Assembly: GCF_003731765.1 (NCBI RefSeq)
Contig: NZ_MOAL01000004.1
Span: 1,364,001-1,428,000 of the forward strand
Direction: 5' to 3'
Origin: Pseudomonas chlororaphis
Lineage (GTDB): Bacteria; Pseudomonadota; Gammaproteobacteria; Pseudomonadales; Pseudomonadaceae
DNA: 64,000 nucleotides
Shown here one piece after another: positions 22,777 through 31,483 of the stretch. The position numbers were made by a program, and so were the translations under genes. Within the stretch, counting starts at the first letter, position 1. The number at the start of each line of letters is the position of its first letter. A model generated the notes under the pieces. That model worked only from the letters and a program-made list of their open reading frames with translations, searched no databases and had not been told where the DNA came from.

Positions 22777-24861
22777 ATGCTCAGTGGCGATCAGTGGAAT
22801 CAGTTGCTCCAGGGGTTTCTCAGCGAAGGCCGTGACCTGCTCAAAGAGGCCGAAGACAGCCTGCTGTGCCTGGAGCGCGCGCCCGACGACCAGCCAGCGA
22901 TCAATGGCCTGTTTCGCGCCGTGCACACCCTCAAGGGCTCGGCGGGGATCTTCTCCCTGACGCCCCTGGTCAACCTGACCCATCACCTGGAAAGCCTGCT
23001 GATGTCGGTGCGCGACGGCCAGCGCCCGCTGACCCCGGCCCTGACCTCGCTGATGCTCAGCTGCATGGACGAGCTCAGCGCGATGATCGAGCGGGTGGAC
23101 CCTGACAGCGGCTTGCTGGAAGTCGATGAGGGGCCGCAAGGCGTGCTGCTGGCCGCCTTGATGGAAGCCCAGGGGCAGACGGTTGACACTCCGTTGCCCA
23201 GTGATACAGCGGCGCCTGGGCAGGCGGTCGAAACGACCATTGAACCCGCACGCCTCTGGCAGATCTCCATTGCCTTCGCCGAAGACCTGTTGCGCAACGG
23301 CTTCGACCCTGCGGCCTTTGTCCGTTACCTCAAACGCCTGGGGGATATCGTCAACCTGCAGACCCTGAGCCAGGGCTTGCCGCCCCTCGACAGCCTCGAT
23401 CCCGAAGCCTGCTACCTGGGCCTGGAACTGACCCTGCGCAGCGCCGCCGACGAAGCCGAGATCGCCGATGTGTTCCAGTTTATCGACGACTTCTGCCAAC
23501 TGAGCATCGTCTGCCTTGAGCCCGAGCCCGAGGCGCAGTGGCAGCCTGCTCAACCCGTCCCGGCAACCGACGCAGCCGCACCCAACCCCCTGGCGTCGGC
23601 CTTGTCCCAGGCGGTGTCTTCCCTGGCAAGCCCGGCCCCGAGCCCGTCTACCAGCCGCGAACGGCGACCCCAGGACACCGCACTGGTCAAGGTGGCGGCG
23701 CACAAGCTCGACGAGCTGATCAACCTGGTGGGGGAACTGGTGATCAGCACCGCCGGGGCGCAGATGCAGGCGCGGCGCAACGGCGACCCCGCCTGCATCG
23801 AAAGCACCCTGGCAGTGCACCAGCACGTGGAGCAGATCCGCGAAAGCGCCTTGAAGCTGCGCATGGTGGAAGTCGGCGAGACCTTCAACCGCTTCCACCG
23901 GGTGGTGCGCGACGTCAGCCAGGAGCTGAACAAGAACATCCAGTTGAGCATCCGTGGCGGCGAGACCGAACTCGACAAATCGGTGATCGACAAGATCGCC
24001 GATCCGCTGACCCACTTGGTGCGCAACGCCATCGACCACGGCATCGAACCGGCCAGCGAACGCCTGGCCCTGGGCAAGCCCGCCGCCGGCAACCTGAACC
24101 TCAACGCCTACCACGACTCCGGCATGATCGTGCTGGAAATCAGCGACGACGGGCGCGGTTTGAACACCGCGCGGATCCTCGAAAAAGCCATGGCCAAAGG
24201 CATGGTCGAGGCCGACGCGGTGCTCAGTGACCAGGCCATTCACCTGCTGATTTTCGAGCCTGGGTTTTCCACCGCCGAGCAAGTCTCCAACCTCTCCGGG
24301 CGGGGTGTCGGCATGGACGTGGTGCGCAGCGCCATCGACCAGTTGCGCGGGGTCATCGAGATCGACTCCAGCCCGGGGCAGGGCTGCACCTTCCGCATTC
24401 GCCTGCCCCTGACCCTGGCAATCATCGACGGCTTTCTGGTGGGGGTGGGCCAAGACCATTTCGTCATCCCCCTGGACATGGTCACTGAGTGCATGGAAGC
24501 CGGTGCCGAACCTCTGGAACAGGGTTACGGCTACCTCAACCTGCGGGGCCAGCCCTTGCCGTGCATCGCCCTGGACCGGCACTTCGGCCTCCAGGGCCAG
24601 CCGGCGCGGCGACGCAATATCGTGGTGGTCAGCCAGGGCCGGCAACAGGCCGGGCTGATCGTCGACCACTTGCAGGGGGAGTTGCAGACCGTGATCAAGC
24701 CCCTGGGCCAGATGTTCCAGCACCTGCGGGGCATCAGCGGCTCGACCATCCTCGGCTCTGGCCAGGTGGCGCTGATCCTCGACATCCCCAGCCTGTTTCG
24801 CCATCTGCAAGCCCTGCTCGACCAACCGACCCGCAACGGCCTCGCCGAATCCCTTGCCTAG
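22777..24861 (+). CDS. cheA: Chemotaxis histidine kinase CheA
   Basis: 694 residues. The Hpt domain at the N-terminus carries H50 in RAVHTLKGSAGIFS. The dimerisation helix (LVKVAAHKLDELINLVGEL) lies near residue 307. The ATPase domain has the N-box HLVRNAIDHGIEP, the G1 box DDGRGLN and the G2 box GRGVGMDVV. A CheW-like domain follows (FLVGVGQDHFVIPLD) to the end. The middle (residues 130-300) includes a Pro/Ala-rich linker. It phosphorylates CheY and CheB in receptor arrays. All catalytic boxes are intact. Confidence 0.96.
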   Translation: MLSGDQWNQLLQGFLSEGRDLLKEAEDSLLCLERAPDDQPAINGLFRAVHTLKGSAGIFSLTPLVNLTHHLESLLMSVRDGQRPLTPALTSLMLSCMDELSAMIERVDPDSGLLEVDEGPQGVLLAALMEAQGQTVDTPLPSDTAAPGQAVETTIEPARLWQISIAFAEDLLRNGFDPAAFVRYLKRLGDIVNLQTLSQGLPPLDSLDPEACYLGLELTLRSAADEAEIADVFQFIDDFCQLSIVCLEPEPEAQWQPAQPVPATDAAAPNPLASALSQAVSSLASPAPSPSTSRERRPQDTALVKVAAHKLDELINLVGELVISTAGAQMQARRNGDPACIESTLAVHQHVEQIRESALKLRMVEVGETFNRFHRVVRDVSQELNKNIQLSIRGGETELDKSVIDKIADPLTHLVRNAIDHGIEPASERLALGKPAAGNLNLNAYHDSGMIVLEISDDGRGLNTARILEKAMAKGMVEADAVLSDQAIHLLIFEPGFSTAEQVSNLSGRGVGMDVVRSAIDQLRGVIEIDSSPGQGCTFRIRLPLTLAIIDGFLVGVGQDHFVIPLDMVTECMEAGAEPLEQGYGYLNLRGQPLPCIALDRHFGLQGQPARRRNIVVVSQGRQQAGLIVDHLQGELQTVIKPLGQMFQHLRGISGSTILGSGQVALILDIPSLFRHLQALLDQPTRNGLAESLA

Positions 24862-24879
24862 CCTTTCAGGAGATACATC

Positions 24880-26508
24880 ATGCAGTTCATTCGCAATATG
24901 AAAATAGGCATCCGGCTGACCGCGGGGTTTCTGCTGGTGGTGGCCCTGACCGCAATCATCGGCCTGATCGGCATTCGCAACCTGGACCAGGTCGATCAGC
25001 TGTCGGACCGCATGTACGACATCGATGTCACCGGCTTGAGCCAGATGCAGGAAGCCAATATCCAATTGATCGTCGCCGGCCGCGCCATGCGCCAGAGCCT
25101 GCTGTCCACCAGCGTGACCGCTCGTGAACAGTCCGCCCTGCAGGCCAATGACGCCCTGGAGCGCACCCGCCAGTTGATCACCAAGGCTCGGGCCAGCTTC
25201 CTGACCAAGGAGGGCCTGGCCCAGATCGACCTGCTGGACGCGCCGCTCAAGGAATACACCGGCCTGGTGCAGCAGATCCTCAGCCTGCACCAGCAGTCCG
25301 GCGATCTGCAGGAAACCAGCGACATCACCAACCTGTTGCCCAAGGCGATTGCCAGCAGCGATCAGGTGGACCGCCTGCTGGGCGACGTCACCAACCGCAA
25401 GCAGGAGCGGGCCAGCGAAGCCAATCAGCAAATCAGTGAAATCGCGGCCAATTCCCGGGTGCAGATGATCACCCTGGTGCTGGTGGCCAGCTTGATGGGC
25501 ATGCTGATCGGCATCCTCGTGACCCGCAGTATCACCCGGCCGCTGAACGGCGCCGTGGCCGCTGCCAACCGCATGGCCGCCGGCGACCTGAGCCAGGATT
25601 TGGTGGCCAGCAGCCGCGATGAAACCGGGCAGTTGCTGAGCGCCATGCAGAACATGACCCAGCGCCTGCGCAGCATCCTCGGCGATGTCCGCAGCGCTGC
25701 CGATTCCCTGTCCTCGGCGTCGGAGCAGGTCAGTTCGACTTCCCAGTCCCTGAGCCAGGCCGCCAACGAACAGGCGGCCAGCGTAGAGCAGACCAGTGCC
25801 TCGGTGGAGCAGATGTCCGCCTCCATCACCCAGAACACCGAAAGCGCCAAGATCACCGACGGCATCGCCGGCAAGGCTGCCAACGACGCGGTCCAGGGCG
25901 GCGGTGCGGTGAGCGACACCGTGCTGGCGATGAAGCAGATTGCCGACAAGATCAGCATCATCGACGACATCGCTTACCAGACCAATTTGCTGGCCCTCAA
26001 CGCCGCCATTGAAGCGGCCCGTGCCGGCGACCATGGCAAGGGCTTCGCGGTGGTGGCTGCCGAAGTGCGCAAGCTGGCCGAGCGTAGCCAGGTGGCGGCC
26101 CAGGAGATCGGCCAGGTGGCGTCCAGCAGCGTGAACCTGGCGGAACAGGCCGGGCGCCTGTTGGGCGATATCGTGCCCAACATCCAGAAAACCTCGGACC
26201 TGGTGCAGGAAATCACTGCCGCATCCCAGGAGCAGAGCGGTGCGGCCGGGCAGATCAACATCGCCATGGGCCAGATGAACCAGATCACCCAGCAGAACGC
26301 TGCGGCCTCCGAAGAGTTGGCCGCCACTGCCGAGGAAATGAACGCCCAGGCCGGGCAACTGCAGGAGCTGATCGGCTTCTTCCGCTTCGAACAGGACAGC
26401 GCCCCGCGTTCCCCGTCGCGCCCCACGGAGGTGTTCGCCAACTCGACGCCGGCCTGGAACAAAGGCCGCGCGACGGCGGATGAAGGCCAATTCGTCAGCT
26501 TCAATTGA
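24880..26508 (+). CDS. Methyl-accepting chemotaxis receptor
   Basis: 542 residues. A first membrane segment at about residues 10-33 and a second at about 190-210 bracket a 155-residue periplasmic part that looks like a four-helix bundle (4HB type). HAMP follows (TRSITRPLNGAVAAANRMAA). The signalling tip is IIDDIAYQTNLLALNAAIEA through VVAAEVRKLAERS. The C-terminus ends without an xWxxF pentapeptide, so CheR and CheD must reach it otherwise. It is the only receptor in the operon with a periplasmic sensor. The ligand is unknown. Confidence 0.93.
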   Translation: MQFIRNMKIGIRLTAGFLLVVALTAIIGLIGIRNLDQVDQLSDRMYDIDVTGLSQMQEANIQLIVAGRAMRQSLLSTSVTAREQSALQANDALERTRQLITKARASFLTKEGLAQIDLLDAPLKEYTGLVQQILSLHQQSGDLQETSDITNLLPKAIASSDQVDRLLGDVTNRKQERASEANQQISEIAANSRVQMITLVLVASLMGMLIGILVTRSITRPLNGAVAAANRMAAGDLSQDLVASSRDETGQLLSAMQNMTQRLRSILGDVRSAADSLSSASEQVSSTSQSLSQAANEQAASVEQTSASVEQMSASITQNTESAKITDGIAGKAANDAVQGGGAVSDTVLAMKQIADKISIIDDIAYQTNLLALNAAIEAARAGDHGKGFAVVAAEVRKLAERSQVAAQEIGQVASSSVNLAEQAGRLLGDIVPNIQKTSDLVQEITAASQEQSGAAGQINIAMGQMNQITQQNAAASEELAATAEEMNAQAGQLQELIGFFRFEQDSAPRSPSRPTEVFANSTPAWNKGRATADEGQFVSFN

Positions 26509-26519
26509 GGGAGGCGAAC

Positions 26520-27038
26520 ATGACCCAATCTCAAGCCCTGGTGGTGCTGCCCGAACTGGACACCACGCGCATCCAGCACCTGTCGTTCCGGGTGCGCCAG
26601 GCGGCCTACGCGCTGCCCATCGAACTGGTGCGGGAAATCATCGAATACGCCGAAGTCACGGCGGTGCCGATGATGCCGACCTTTATCCACGGGGTGATCA
26701 ACCTGCGGGGCAATGTGGTGCCGGTGCTCGACCTGGCGGCGCGCTTCGGTTTCGAACTGACCCGCCCGGACAAGCGCACCTGCATCGTGATCATCGAACT
26801 GGCCCTGGGCGACAGCGTGCAGCCCATCGGCCTGGTGGTGGATGCGGTGGACGCGGTACTGGACATCGATCCCCAGCAAGTGGTGCCGCCTCCGCCGTTC
26901 GGGGTGGGCATCCGTACCGACTTCATTGCCGGCATGGCCCGCAGCGAGCAGGCCTTCACCATCATCCTGGCGATTGCCCAGGTGCTGTCCCTGGATGATA
27001 TCCAGCAGCTCAGCCTTGCAGTGATGAATGGCCGCTGA
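26520..27038 (+). CDS. cheW: Chemotaxis coupling protein CheW
   Basis: 172 residues. The CheW fold is recognised by YALPIELVREIIEYAEVTAV, FIHGVINLRGNVVPVLDLAA and GLVVDAVDAVLDI. It links the receptors to CheA. Start ATG 26520 follows GGGAGGCGA. The end overlaps cheR by 11 bases. Confidence 0.95.
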   Translation: MTQSQALVVLPELDTTRIQHLSFRVRQAAYALPIELVREIIEYAEVTAVPMMPTFIHGVINLRGNVVPVLDLAARFGFELTRPDKRTCIVIIELALGDSVQPIGLVVDAVDAVLDIDPQQVVPPPPFGVGIRTDFIAGMARSEQAFTIILAIAQVLSLDDIQQLSLAVMNGR

Positions 27039-27852
27039 GATGCCCGCGGTCTTTAAGTTGCCGGAACTGGGCGACCATGAGTTCCGACGCCTGCAAGGCC
27101 TGATGCTGGAGGCGTCAGGGATTGCCCTGGCGGCCAACAAGCGGCCGCTGGTGGCCGGGCGGCTGATGAAGCGCCTGCGTCACCATGGCCTGCAGAGTTA
27201 CAGCCAGTACCTGCAGATGCTCGACCAGCCGGCCTGCCTCGACGAGCGCCGGCTGGTGGTGGATCTGTTGACCACCAATGAAACCTACTTCTTTCGCGAG
27301 CCGGTGCATTTCACCTTCCTGGCCCAGTGGCTGGCCCGCCGCAAAGGCCCGGTGCGGATCTGGAGCGCGGCCTGTTCCTCCGGCGAAGAGCCTTACAGCC
27401 TGGCCATGGTGGCCAAGGACAGCGCCCTGACCCAGGACTGGTCGATCGTCGCCAGCGACCTCAGCCTGAGCATGCTCGAACGGGCCCGCAGCGGGATCTA
27501 CGACCTGAGCCAGGCCAAGTACTTTCCCGAAGGCTGGTTGCCGCGTTTCTGCCTCAAGGGCATCGGTGACATGAGCGGGCGCTTTCGCGTGCAGCCGGCG
27601 TTGCGCGAGCGGGTCAGCCTGCGCGAGGTCAACCTGGTGCAGCCGTTGCCGGAGGGACTCGGGCCTTTCGACGTGATCTTCCTGCGTAACGTGTTGATCT
27701 ATTTCAACCAGGACGAGAAGCAGCGCATCGTCCAGCGCCTGATTCGCCAGTTGGTGCCCGGGGGGCTGTTGTTTATCGGCCACGCCGAGAGCGTCCACGG
27801 CTTCGATCTGCCTCTGCGTCTGCTCAGCCCTTCTGTGTACCAACTCTTATGA
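27028..27852 (+). CDS. cheR: Chemotaxis protein methyltransferase CheR
   Basis: 274 residues. The N-terminal helical domain is residues 1-75. The SAM-binding domain has VRIWSAACSSGEEPYSLAMV, the CheR motif I, and later FDVIFLRNVLIYF. It methylates receptor glutamates. The ATG at 27028 lies inside cheW; a second ATG at 27040 is an alternative start. No TPR extension. It overlaps cheD by four bases. Confidence 0.94.
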   Translation: MAAEMPAVFKLPELGDHEFRRLQGLMLEASGIALAANKRPLVAGRLMKRLRHHGLQSYSQYLQMLDQPACLDERRLVVDLLTTNETYFFREPVHFTFLAQWLARRKGPVRIWSAACSSGEEPYSLAMVAKDSALTQDWSIVASDLSLSMLERARSGIYDLSQAKYFPEGWLPRFCLKGIGDMSGRFRVQPALRERVSLREVNLVQPLPEGLGPFDVIFLRNVLIYFNQDEKQRIVQRLIRQLVPGGLLFIGHAESVHGFDLPLRLLSPSVYQLL

Positions 27853-28331
27853 AATCGCCCCTGTTCCTGCACCCTGGTGAGTATTTTTTTGGCCGCCATG
27901 AAGGCACGGTCTCGACCCTGCTGGGCAGTTGCGTGGCGGTGGTGCTGTGGCACCCGCGCTGGCGCTTGCTGGCGTTGTCCCATTACCTGCTGCCCAACGA
28001 TCCCCAGGCCCGCAATGGCCTCGACACCCGCTACGGCGAGGGCGTGTTCAAGCGCATCCACGCCGACATGCTGCGCCACGGCACGCGCCCCAGCGAATAC
28101 CGCAAGGGCCTGTTCGGTGGCGCCAGCCTGCTGCGCCTGCAACAGACGGCGCGCACCATCGGCCCCAACAACAGCGCCTTTGCCCGGGAGCAGTTCAGCC
28201 TGCGCAATTGGCCGGTGGATTACTGCGACCTCAACGGCCAGCACTACCGACGCTTGCAGGTCGACGGCCGCAGCGGCCGGGTGGCCTGCCTGCGCAATCG
28301 GGTGACGCTGCCGGCCGAGGGGGACGCGTGA
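27849..28331 (+). CDS. cheD: Chemoreceptor glutamine deamidase CheD
   Basis: 160 residues. The catalytic pair is visible: C28 in LLGSCVAVVLW and H45 in LSHYLLP. The GLFGGASLL motif also fits the family. CheD deamidates receptor glutamines to glutamates before methylation. It overlaps cheR and cheB by four bases on either side. Confidence 0.93.
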   Translation: MKSPLFLHPGEYFFGRHEGTVSTLLGSCVAVVLWHPRWRLLALSHYLLPNDPQARNGLDTRYGEGVFKRIHADMLRHGTRPSEYRKGLFGGASLLRLQQTARTIGPNNSAFAREQFSLRNWPVDYCDLNGQHYRRLQVDGRSGRVACLRNRVTLPAEGDA

Positions 28332-29386
28332 GCGAGATCAAGGTCTTTATCGTCGACGATTCGGCGCTGGTGCGGCAGGTCCTCAGCACTTGCCTGGAGA
28401 ACCATCCGCGGATCCGGGTGATCGGCATGGCCGCCGACCCGTTGTACGCCATCGACAAAATGCGCCGCGACTGGCCGGACGTGTTGATCCTCGACGTCGA
28501 GATGCCACGCATGGACGGCCTGACCTTCCTGCGCCAGATCATGAGCGAGCGACCCACCCCGACCATCATCTGCTCGACCCTCACCGAGCAGGGCAACAAC
28601 GTGGCCGTGGAGGCCCTGGCGGCGGGGGCGGTGGGGGTGTTCACCAAGGCCAAGCTGGGGCTCAAGCAGAGCCTGGAGCAGATGGCCGCCGACCTGATTC
28701 GCAAGGTGGAGGAGGGCGCCCGCTCGCGGCCCCGGGCGTTGCAGGCGACACCGTTGGCGGCTCAGGAAAGCAACGTCGCGCCGGCGCCGAGCCTGCTGCA
28801 AACCACGGAGCGGGTGGTGGCCCTGGGCTGTTCCACTGGCGGCACCCAGGCCCTGGAATTCGTTTTGCGGCAACTGCCCCGTGACTGCCCGGGCATTGTG
28901 ATCGTTCAACACATGCCGGAGAAATTTACCGCCGATTTTGCCCGCCGGCTCAACAGCCTGTGTCAGATCGAAGTGCGTGAAGCCAGGCATCTGGATCGCG
29001 TGCACAGCGGCCTGGCCCTGCTGGCACCTGGGGGCTTGCACATGCAGTTAAAGCGCAGTGGCGCACATTATCAGGTCGAGGTGATTGACGGGCCGCCGGT
29101 CAACCGGCACAAGCCCTCGGTGGATGTGCTGTTTCGTTCGGTCGCCCGGCAAGGTGCGACCAATACCCTGGGCATCATCATGACCGGCATGGGGGACGAC
29201 GGTGCCCGCGGCTTGTTGGCGATGCGTGAAAGCGGTGCCCAGACCGTCGCCCAGGACGAGGCCAGTTGCGTGGTCTTCGGCATGCCCCGGGAAGCCATCC
29301 GCCTGGGCGCGGCGCAGCAGGTCGAGCCTCTGGCCAAAGTGGCCCGATTGATCCAGCAGTTCGCCTGCGGCCCTCGTCACGGCTGA
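28328..29386 (+). CDS. cheB: Chemotaxis methylesterase/response regulator CheB
   Basis: 352 residues from a GTG at 28328 that overlaps the cheD stop. The receiver domain has D10-D11 and phosphoacceptor D56 (ILDVEMPRMDG). The esterase domain has its serine in ALGCSTGGTQAL, histidine in VIVQHMPEKF and aspartate in MTGMGDDGARGL. It removes receptor methyl groups when phosphorylated by CheA. Last gene of the operon. A gap of about 250 bases without a convincing terminator follows. Confidence 0.95.
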   Translation: MSEIKVFIVDDSALVRQVLSTCLENHPRIRVIGMAADPLYAIDKMRRDWPDVLILDVEMPRMDGLTFLRQIMSERPTPTIICSTLTEQGNNVAVEALAAGAVGVFTKAKLGLKQSLEQMAADLIRKVEEGARSRPRALQATPLAAQESNVAPAPSLLQTTERVVALGCSTGGTQALEFVLRQLPRDCPGIVIVQHMPEKFTADFARRLNSLCQIEVREARHLDRVHSGLALLAPGGLHMQLKRSGAHYQVEVIDGPPVNRHKPSVDVLFRSVARQGATNTLGIIMTGMGDDGARGLLAMRESGAQTVAQDEASCVVFGMPREAIRLGAAQQVEPLAKVARLIQQFACGPRHG

Positions 29387-29635
29387 ACGTCGCTTGCCTG
29401 CCCGATGGACGTCGCAGCGCGGCGGCTCATCGGTCTTGTGCCAACGCCCCACGGGCCGGTGTCGCTCTCGCGACGCCGGGCCCGGCTTGTTTAGTTCCAC
29501 TCCGGGCTTGCCCGGCTGGCCCATTGCCAAGCACGGATTTTGGCAGGGTAGCCCCCATCCAGGCGACGACGCCCGCAATAAAACACTGCAACGCCTTGGC
29601 GTTGTGCCCGTATTTCTATGACTGGGCTGAAGCCT

Positions 29636-30292
29636 ATGCTGTGTCGAATTTTGCTTGCCAATGATTACCCACTGGTCCGTGCCGGTATCAGGGCATTGCT
29701 GGAGAAAAAGCCGGAATACCAAGTGATCGCTGAAGCCAGCGATGGCCTGAGTGCTATCGAACAGGCTTCGCGCCTGCTGCCGGAAATCGTCCTGCTGGAC
29801 CTGGCCCTGGAGCGCCTGGCCTGCATCGAGACGCTCAAGACCTTGTCCCTGAGTTCGCCCAACAGTCGGGTGCTGATGCTGTCGATGTACACCGACAGCA
29901 CCTTTGTCATGCAATGCCTGCAAGCCGGTGCCCAGGGCTACCTGCTCAGGAGCGCCAGCGTGGTGGAGCTGGAACTGGCCCTGCAAGCCCTCAGCCAGCA
30001 AGGCCAGTACCTGTCATCGGCGGTGGTGCCGCTGGTGATCAACCACGCCATCAAGCACCACCATGAACCCAGCCTCAAGGCGCCGAGCAAGGTGCTCACG
30101 GCGCGCCAACTGGAAATCCTGCGCTTGATCGCCCGAGGCGAAAGCACGCGCAACATCGCCCTGGGGCTGGGTTTGAGTGTGAAGACGGTGGAGGCCCACC
30201 GTTCGCAGATGATGCACCGCCTGCGTATTCACGACATCGCCGGGCTGGTGATGTTTGCCGTGCGCAAGGGCATTGTGCAGCTCAATGACTAG
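29636..30292 (+). CDS. NarL/LuxR-type response regulator with altered receiver site
   Basis: 218 residues from the ATG at 29636; an ATG at 29618 lacks a ribosome binding site. The receiver has phosphoacceptor D55 (IVLLDLALERL). The usual acidic pair is reduced to N9-D10 (LLANDYPLV), and the conserved lysine is R105 (GYLLRSAS). The C-terminal LuxR helix-turn-helix is intact: LTARQLEILRLIARGEST and LGLSVKTVEAHRSQMMHRL. No sensor kinase adjoins. It lies between the chemosensory operon and the convergent wss operon. Phosphorylation may be weak or dispensable. Confidence 0.88.
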   Translation: MLCRILLANDYPLVRAGIRALLEKKPEYQVIAEASDGLSAIEQASRLLPEIVLLDLALERLACIETLKTLSLSSPNSRVLMLSMYTDSTFVMQCLQAGAQGYLLRSASVVELELALQALSQQGQYLSSAVVPLVINHAIKHHHEPSLKAPSKVLTARQLEILRLIARGESTRNIALGLGLSVKTVEAHRSQMMHRLRIHDIAGLVMFAVRKGIVQLND

Positions 30293-30327
30293 CCGGGGCG
30301 GGCGGGTCGGGGACCCGTCCGCCGGCG
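30292..30327. terminator. Bidirectional hairpin between the NarL gene and wssI
   Basis: GCCGGGGCGGGCGGGTC / GACCCGTCCGCCGGC, with one or two mismatches around GGGG, lies in the 39-base gap between convergent genes and is followed by GTGTTTC. It probably ends both transcripts. Confidence 0.65.
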
Positions 30328-30331
30328 TGTT

Positions 30332-31483
30332 TCAAGGCAGGTGTACGTCGTTGCCGTAAGGCGTTTGCAGGTCCCGCTCGGGGATTTCCCAGACAATCAG
30401 CTTGGGTGGCGTCTGCTTGAACGCCGGGCTGTCGAAGTAGGCTTTGGCGGCCCCGGAGAACTCGCCGCCGTCCTTGGCGAAGTTGCCCATGGGGGCGCCG
30501 AGGGCCAGTTCGAGGAAGCCGAGGAAGTTCGAATTGCGCGAGAACGAGGTGCCGATCACCGCGGTGTTCGGCAGGTTGCTGTCGCCGAACAGGTCGTCGA
30601 GGCTCTCGGCATCACCGCTGGTTTCCACGGCGCTGGCCTTGACCTCGGAAGCAGCGACGTCTTCCCCGGCAGGTTGCAAGCCCAGGGGCAGCCAGTCGAT
30701 CCCCGCCAGGCGCACCAGGTCCCCGGGACGGCGGGCGCTGGCGTGCTGGGTCAGGTCGAAGGCCTGTTGCGGCGTCGGGCTGAACTTCAACTCGGCCACC
30801 GCCTGGGCGATGCGTTGGGCACCGGCCTTGGCCCCGGCTTCGCTCCAGTGGGTGTCGGTGCGCAGGTAGGCCTGTGCTGCCAGGGGTTGCAGGGCCGGCG
30901 CCAGGTCCACACTCGGTACGCCAGCGCCGCGCAGCAGGCTCAGCCACTGCTCGGTGCGCGGTGCCAGTTGCGCCGGCCGGGACAGCGCGCAGAGCTCGGA
31001 CGCGGCGATCCGGCTCTTGTCCGGCACCACCGCCACCAGCAGTTGAATGCCGCGCTTGGCCAAGCCTTGTTGCAGCTCGATCACCGCCTGGGCCTTGGCC
31101 TGGGCGTTGTTCTCGGCATGCCGGTTCAGGCGCAGCTCATCGGTGAGGAACAGCCAGCCTGGGCAGCCCTGGCGTACCCGTGGGCCGAGGTCGTCGAACA
31201 CCAGCCAGCTGCCGCCCCGTTCCAGGTCGGCGACCTGCTTGGGCAGCGGCGCGTCGGACAGCTCCTTGGCAAAGCGATGGGTCACGTCGCCGTGCAGCAG
31301 CATGTCCTGGGTCACCACCTTGGGCACGAATTCGATCGGTCCCTTGATCATCAGCCACAGGCACGACAACAGCCCGCCAGCGAGGAACAGGGCGAAGATC
31401 ACGCCGGCCAGCGGACTGACGCGCAGCGCCAGGTCGGAGGGCGCCGTGGGCGCGGTAGACGGAGATTGCGTTGGCTTGGTCAT
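30332..31483 (-). CDS. wssI: Cellulose acetylation protein WssI (AlgJ/AlgX-like)
   Basis: 383 residues with one N-terminal membrane anchor (VIFALFLAGGLLSCLWLMI). The periplasmic part has the SGNH-like O-acetyltransferase elements of AlgJ/AlgX: Asp-x-His in LRTDTHWSEAGA and a serine in VIGTSFSRNSNF. With WssF, WssG and WssH it transfers acetyl groups to cellulose in the periplasm. The start overlaps the wssH stop. It is the last gene of the operon here; the wssJ gene known from P. fluorescens SBW25 is not found downstream. Confidence 0.9.
   Translation of the reverse strand: MTKPTQSPSTAPTAPSDLALRVSPLAGVIFALFLAGGLLSCLWLMIKGPIEFVPKVVTQDMLLHGDVTHRFAKELSDAPLPKQVADLERGGSWLVFDDLGPRVRQGCPGWLFLTDELRLNRHAENNAQAKAQAVIELQQGLAKRGIQLLVAVVPDKSRIAASELCALSRPAQLAPRTEQWLSLLRGAGVPSVDLAPALQPLAAQAYLRTDTHWSEAGAKAGAQRIAQAVAELKFSPTPQQAFDLTQHASARRPGDLVRLAGIDWLPLGLQPAGEDVAASEVKASAVETSGDAESLDDLFGDSNLPNTAVIGTSFSRNSNFLGFLELALGAPMGNFAKDGGEFSGAAKAYFDSPAFKQTPPKLIVWEIPERDLQTPYGNDVHLP

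Noticed and set aside
22396..26490. A 1364-codon open frame on the minus strand across the chemosensory operon
   Set aside because: It is antisense to cheY-to-receptor genes whose motifs are complete; the high-GC codon bias leaves the opposite frame free of stops. The product is low-complexity His/Gly/Gln-rich and shows no domain.
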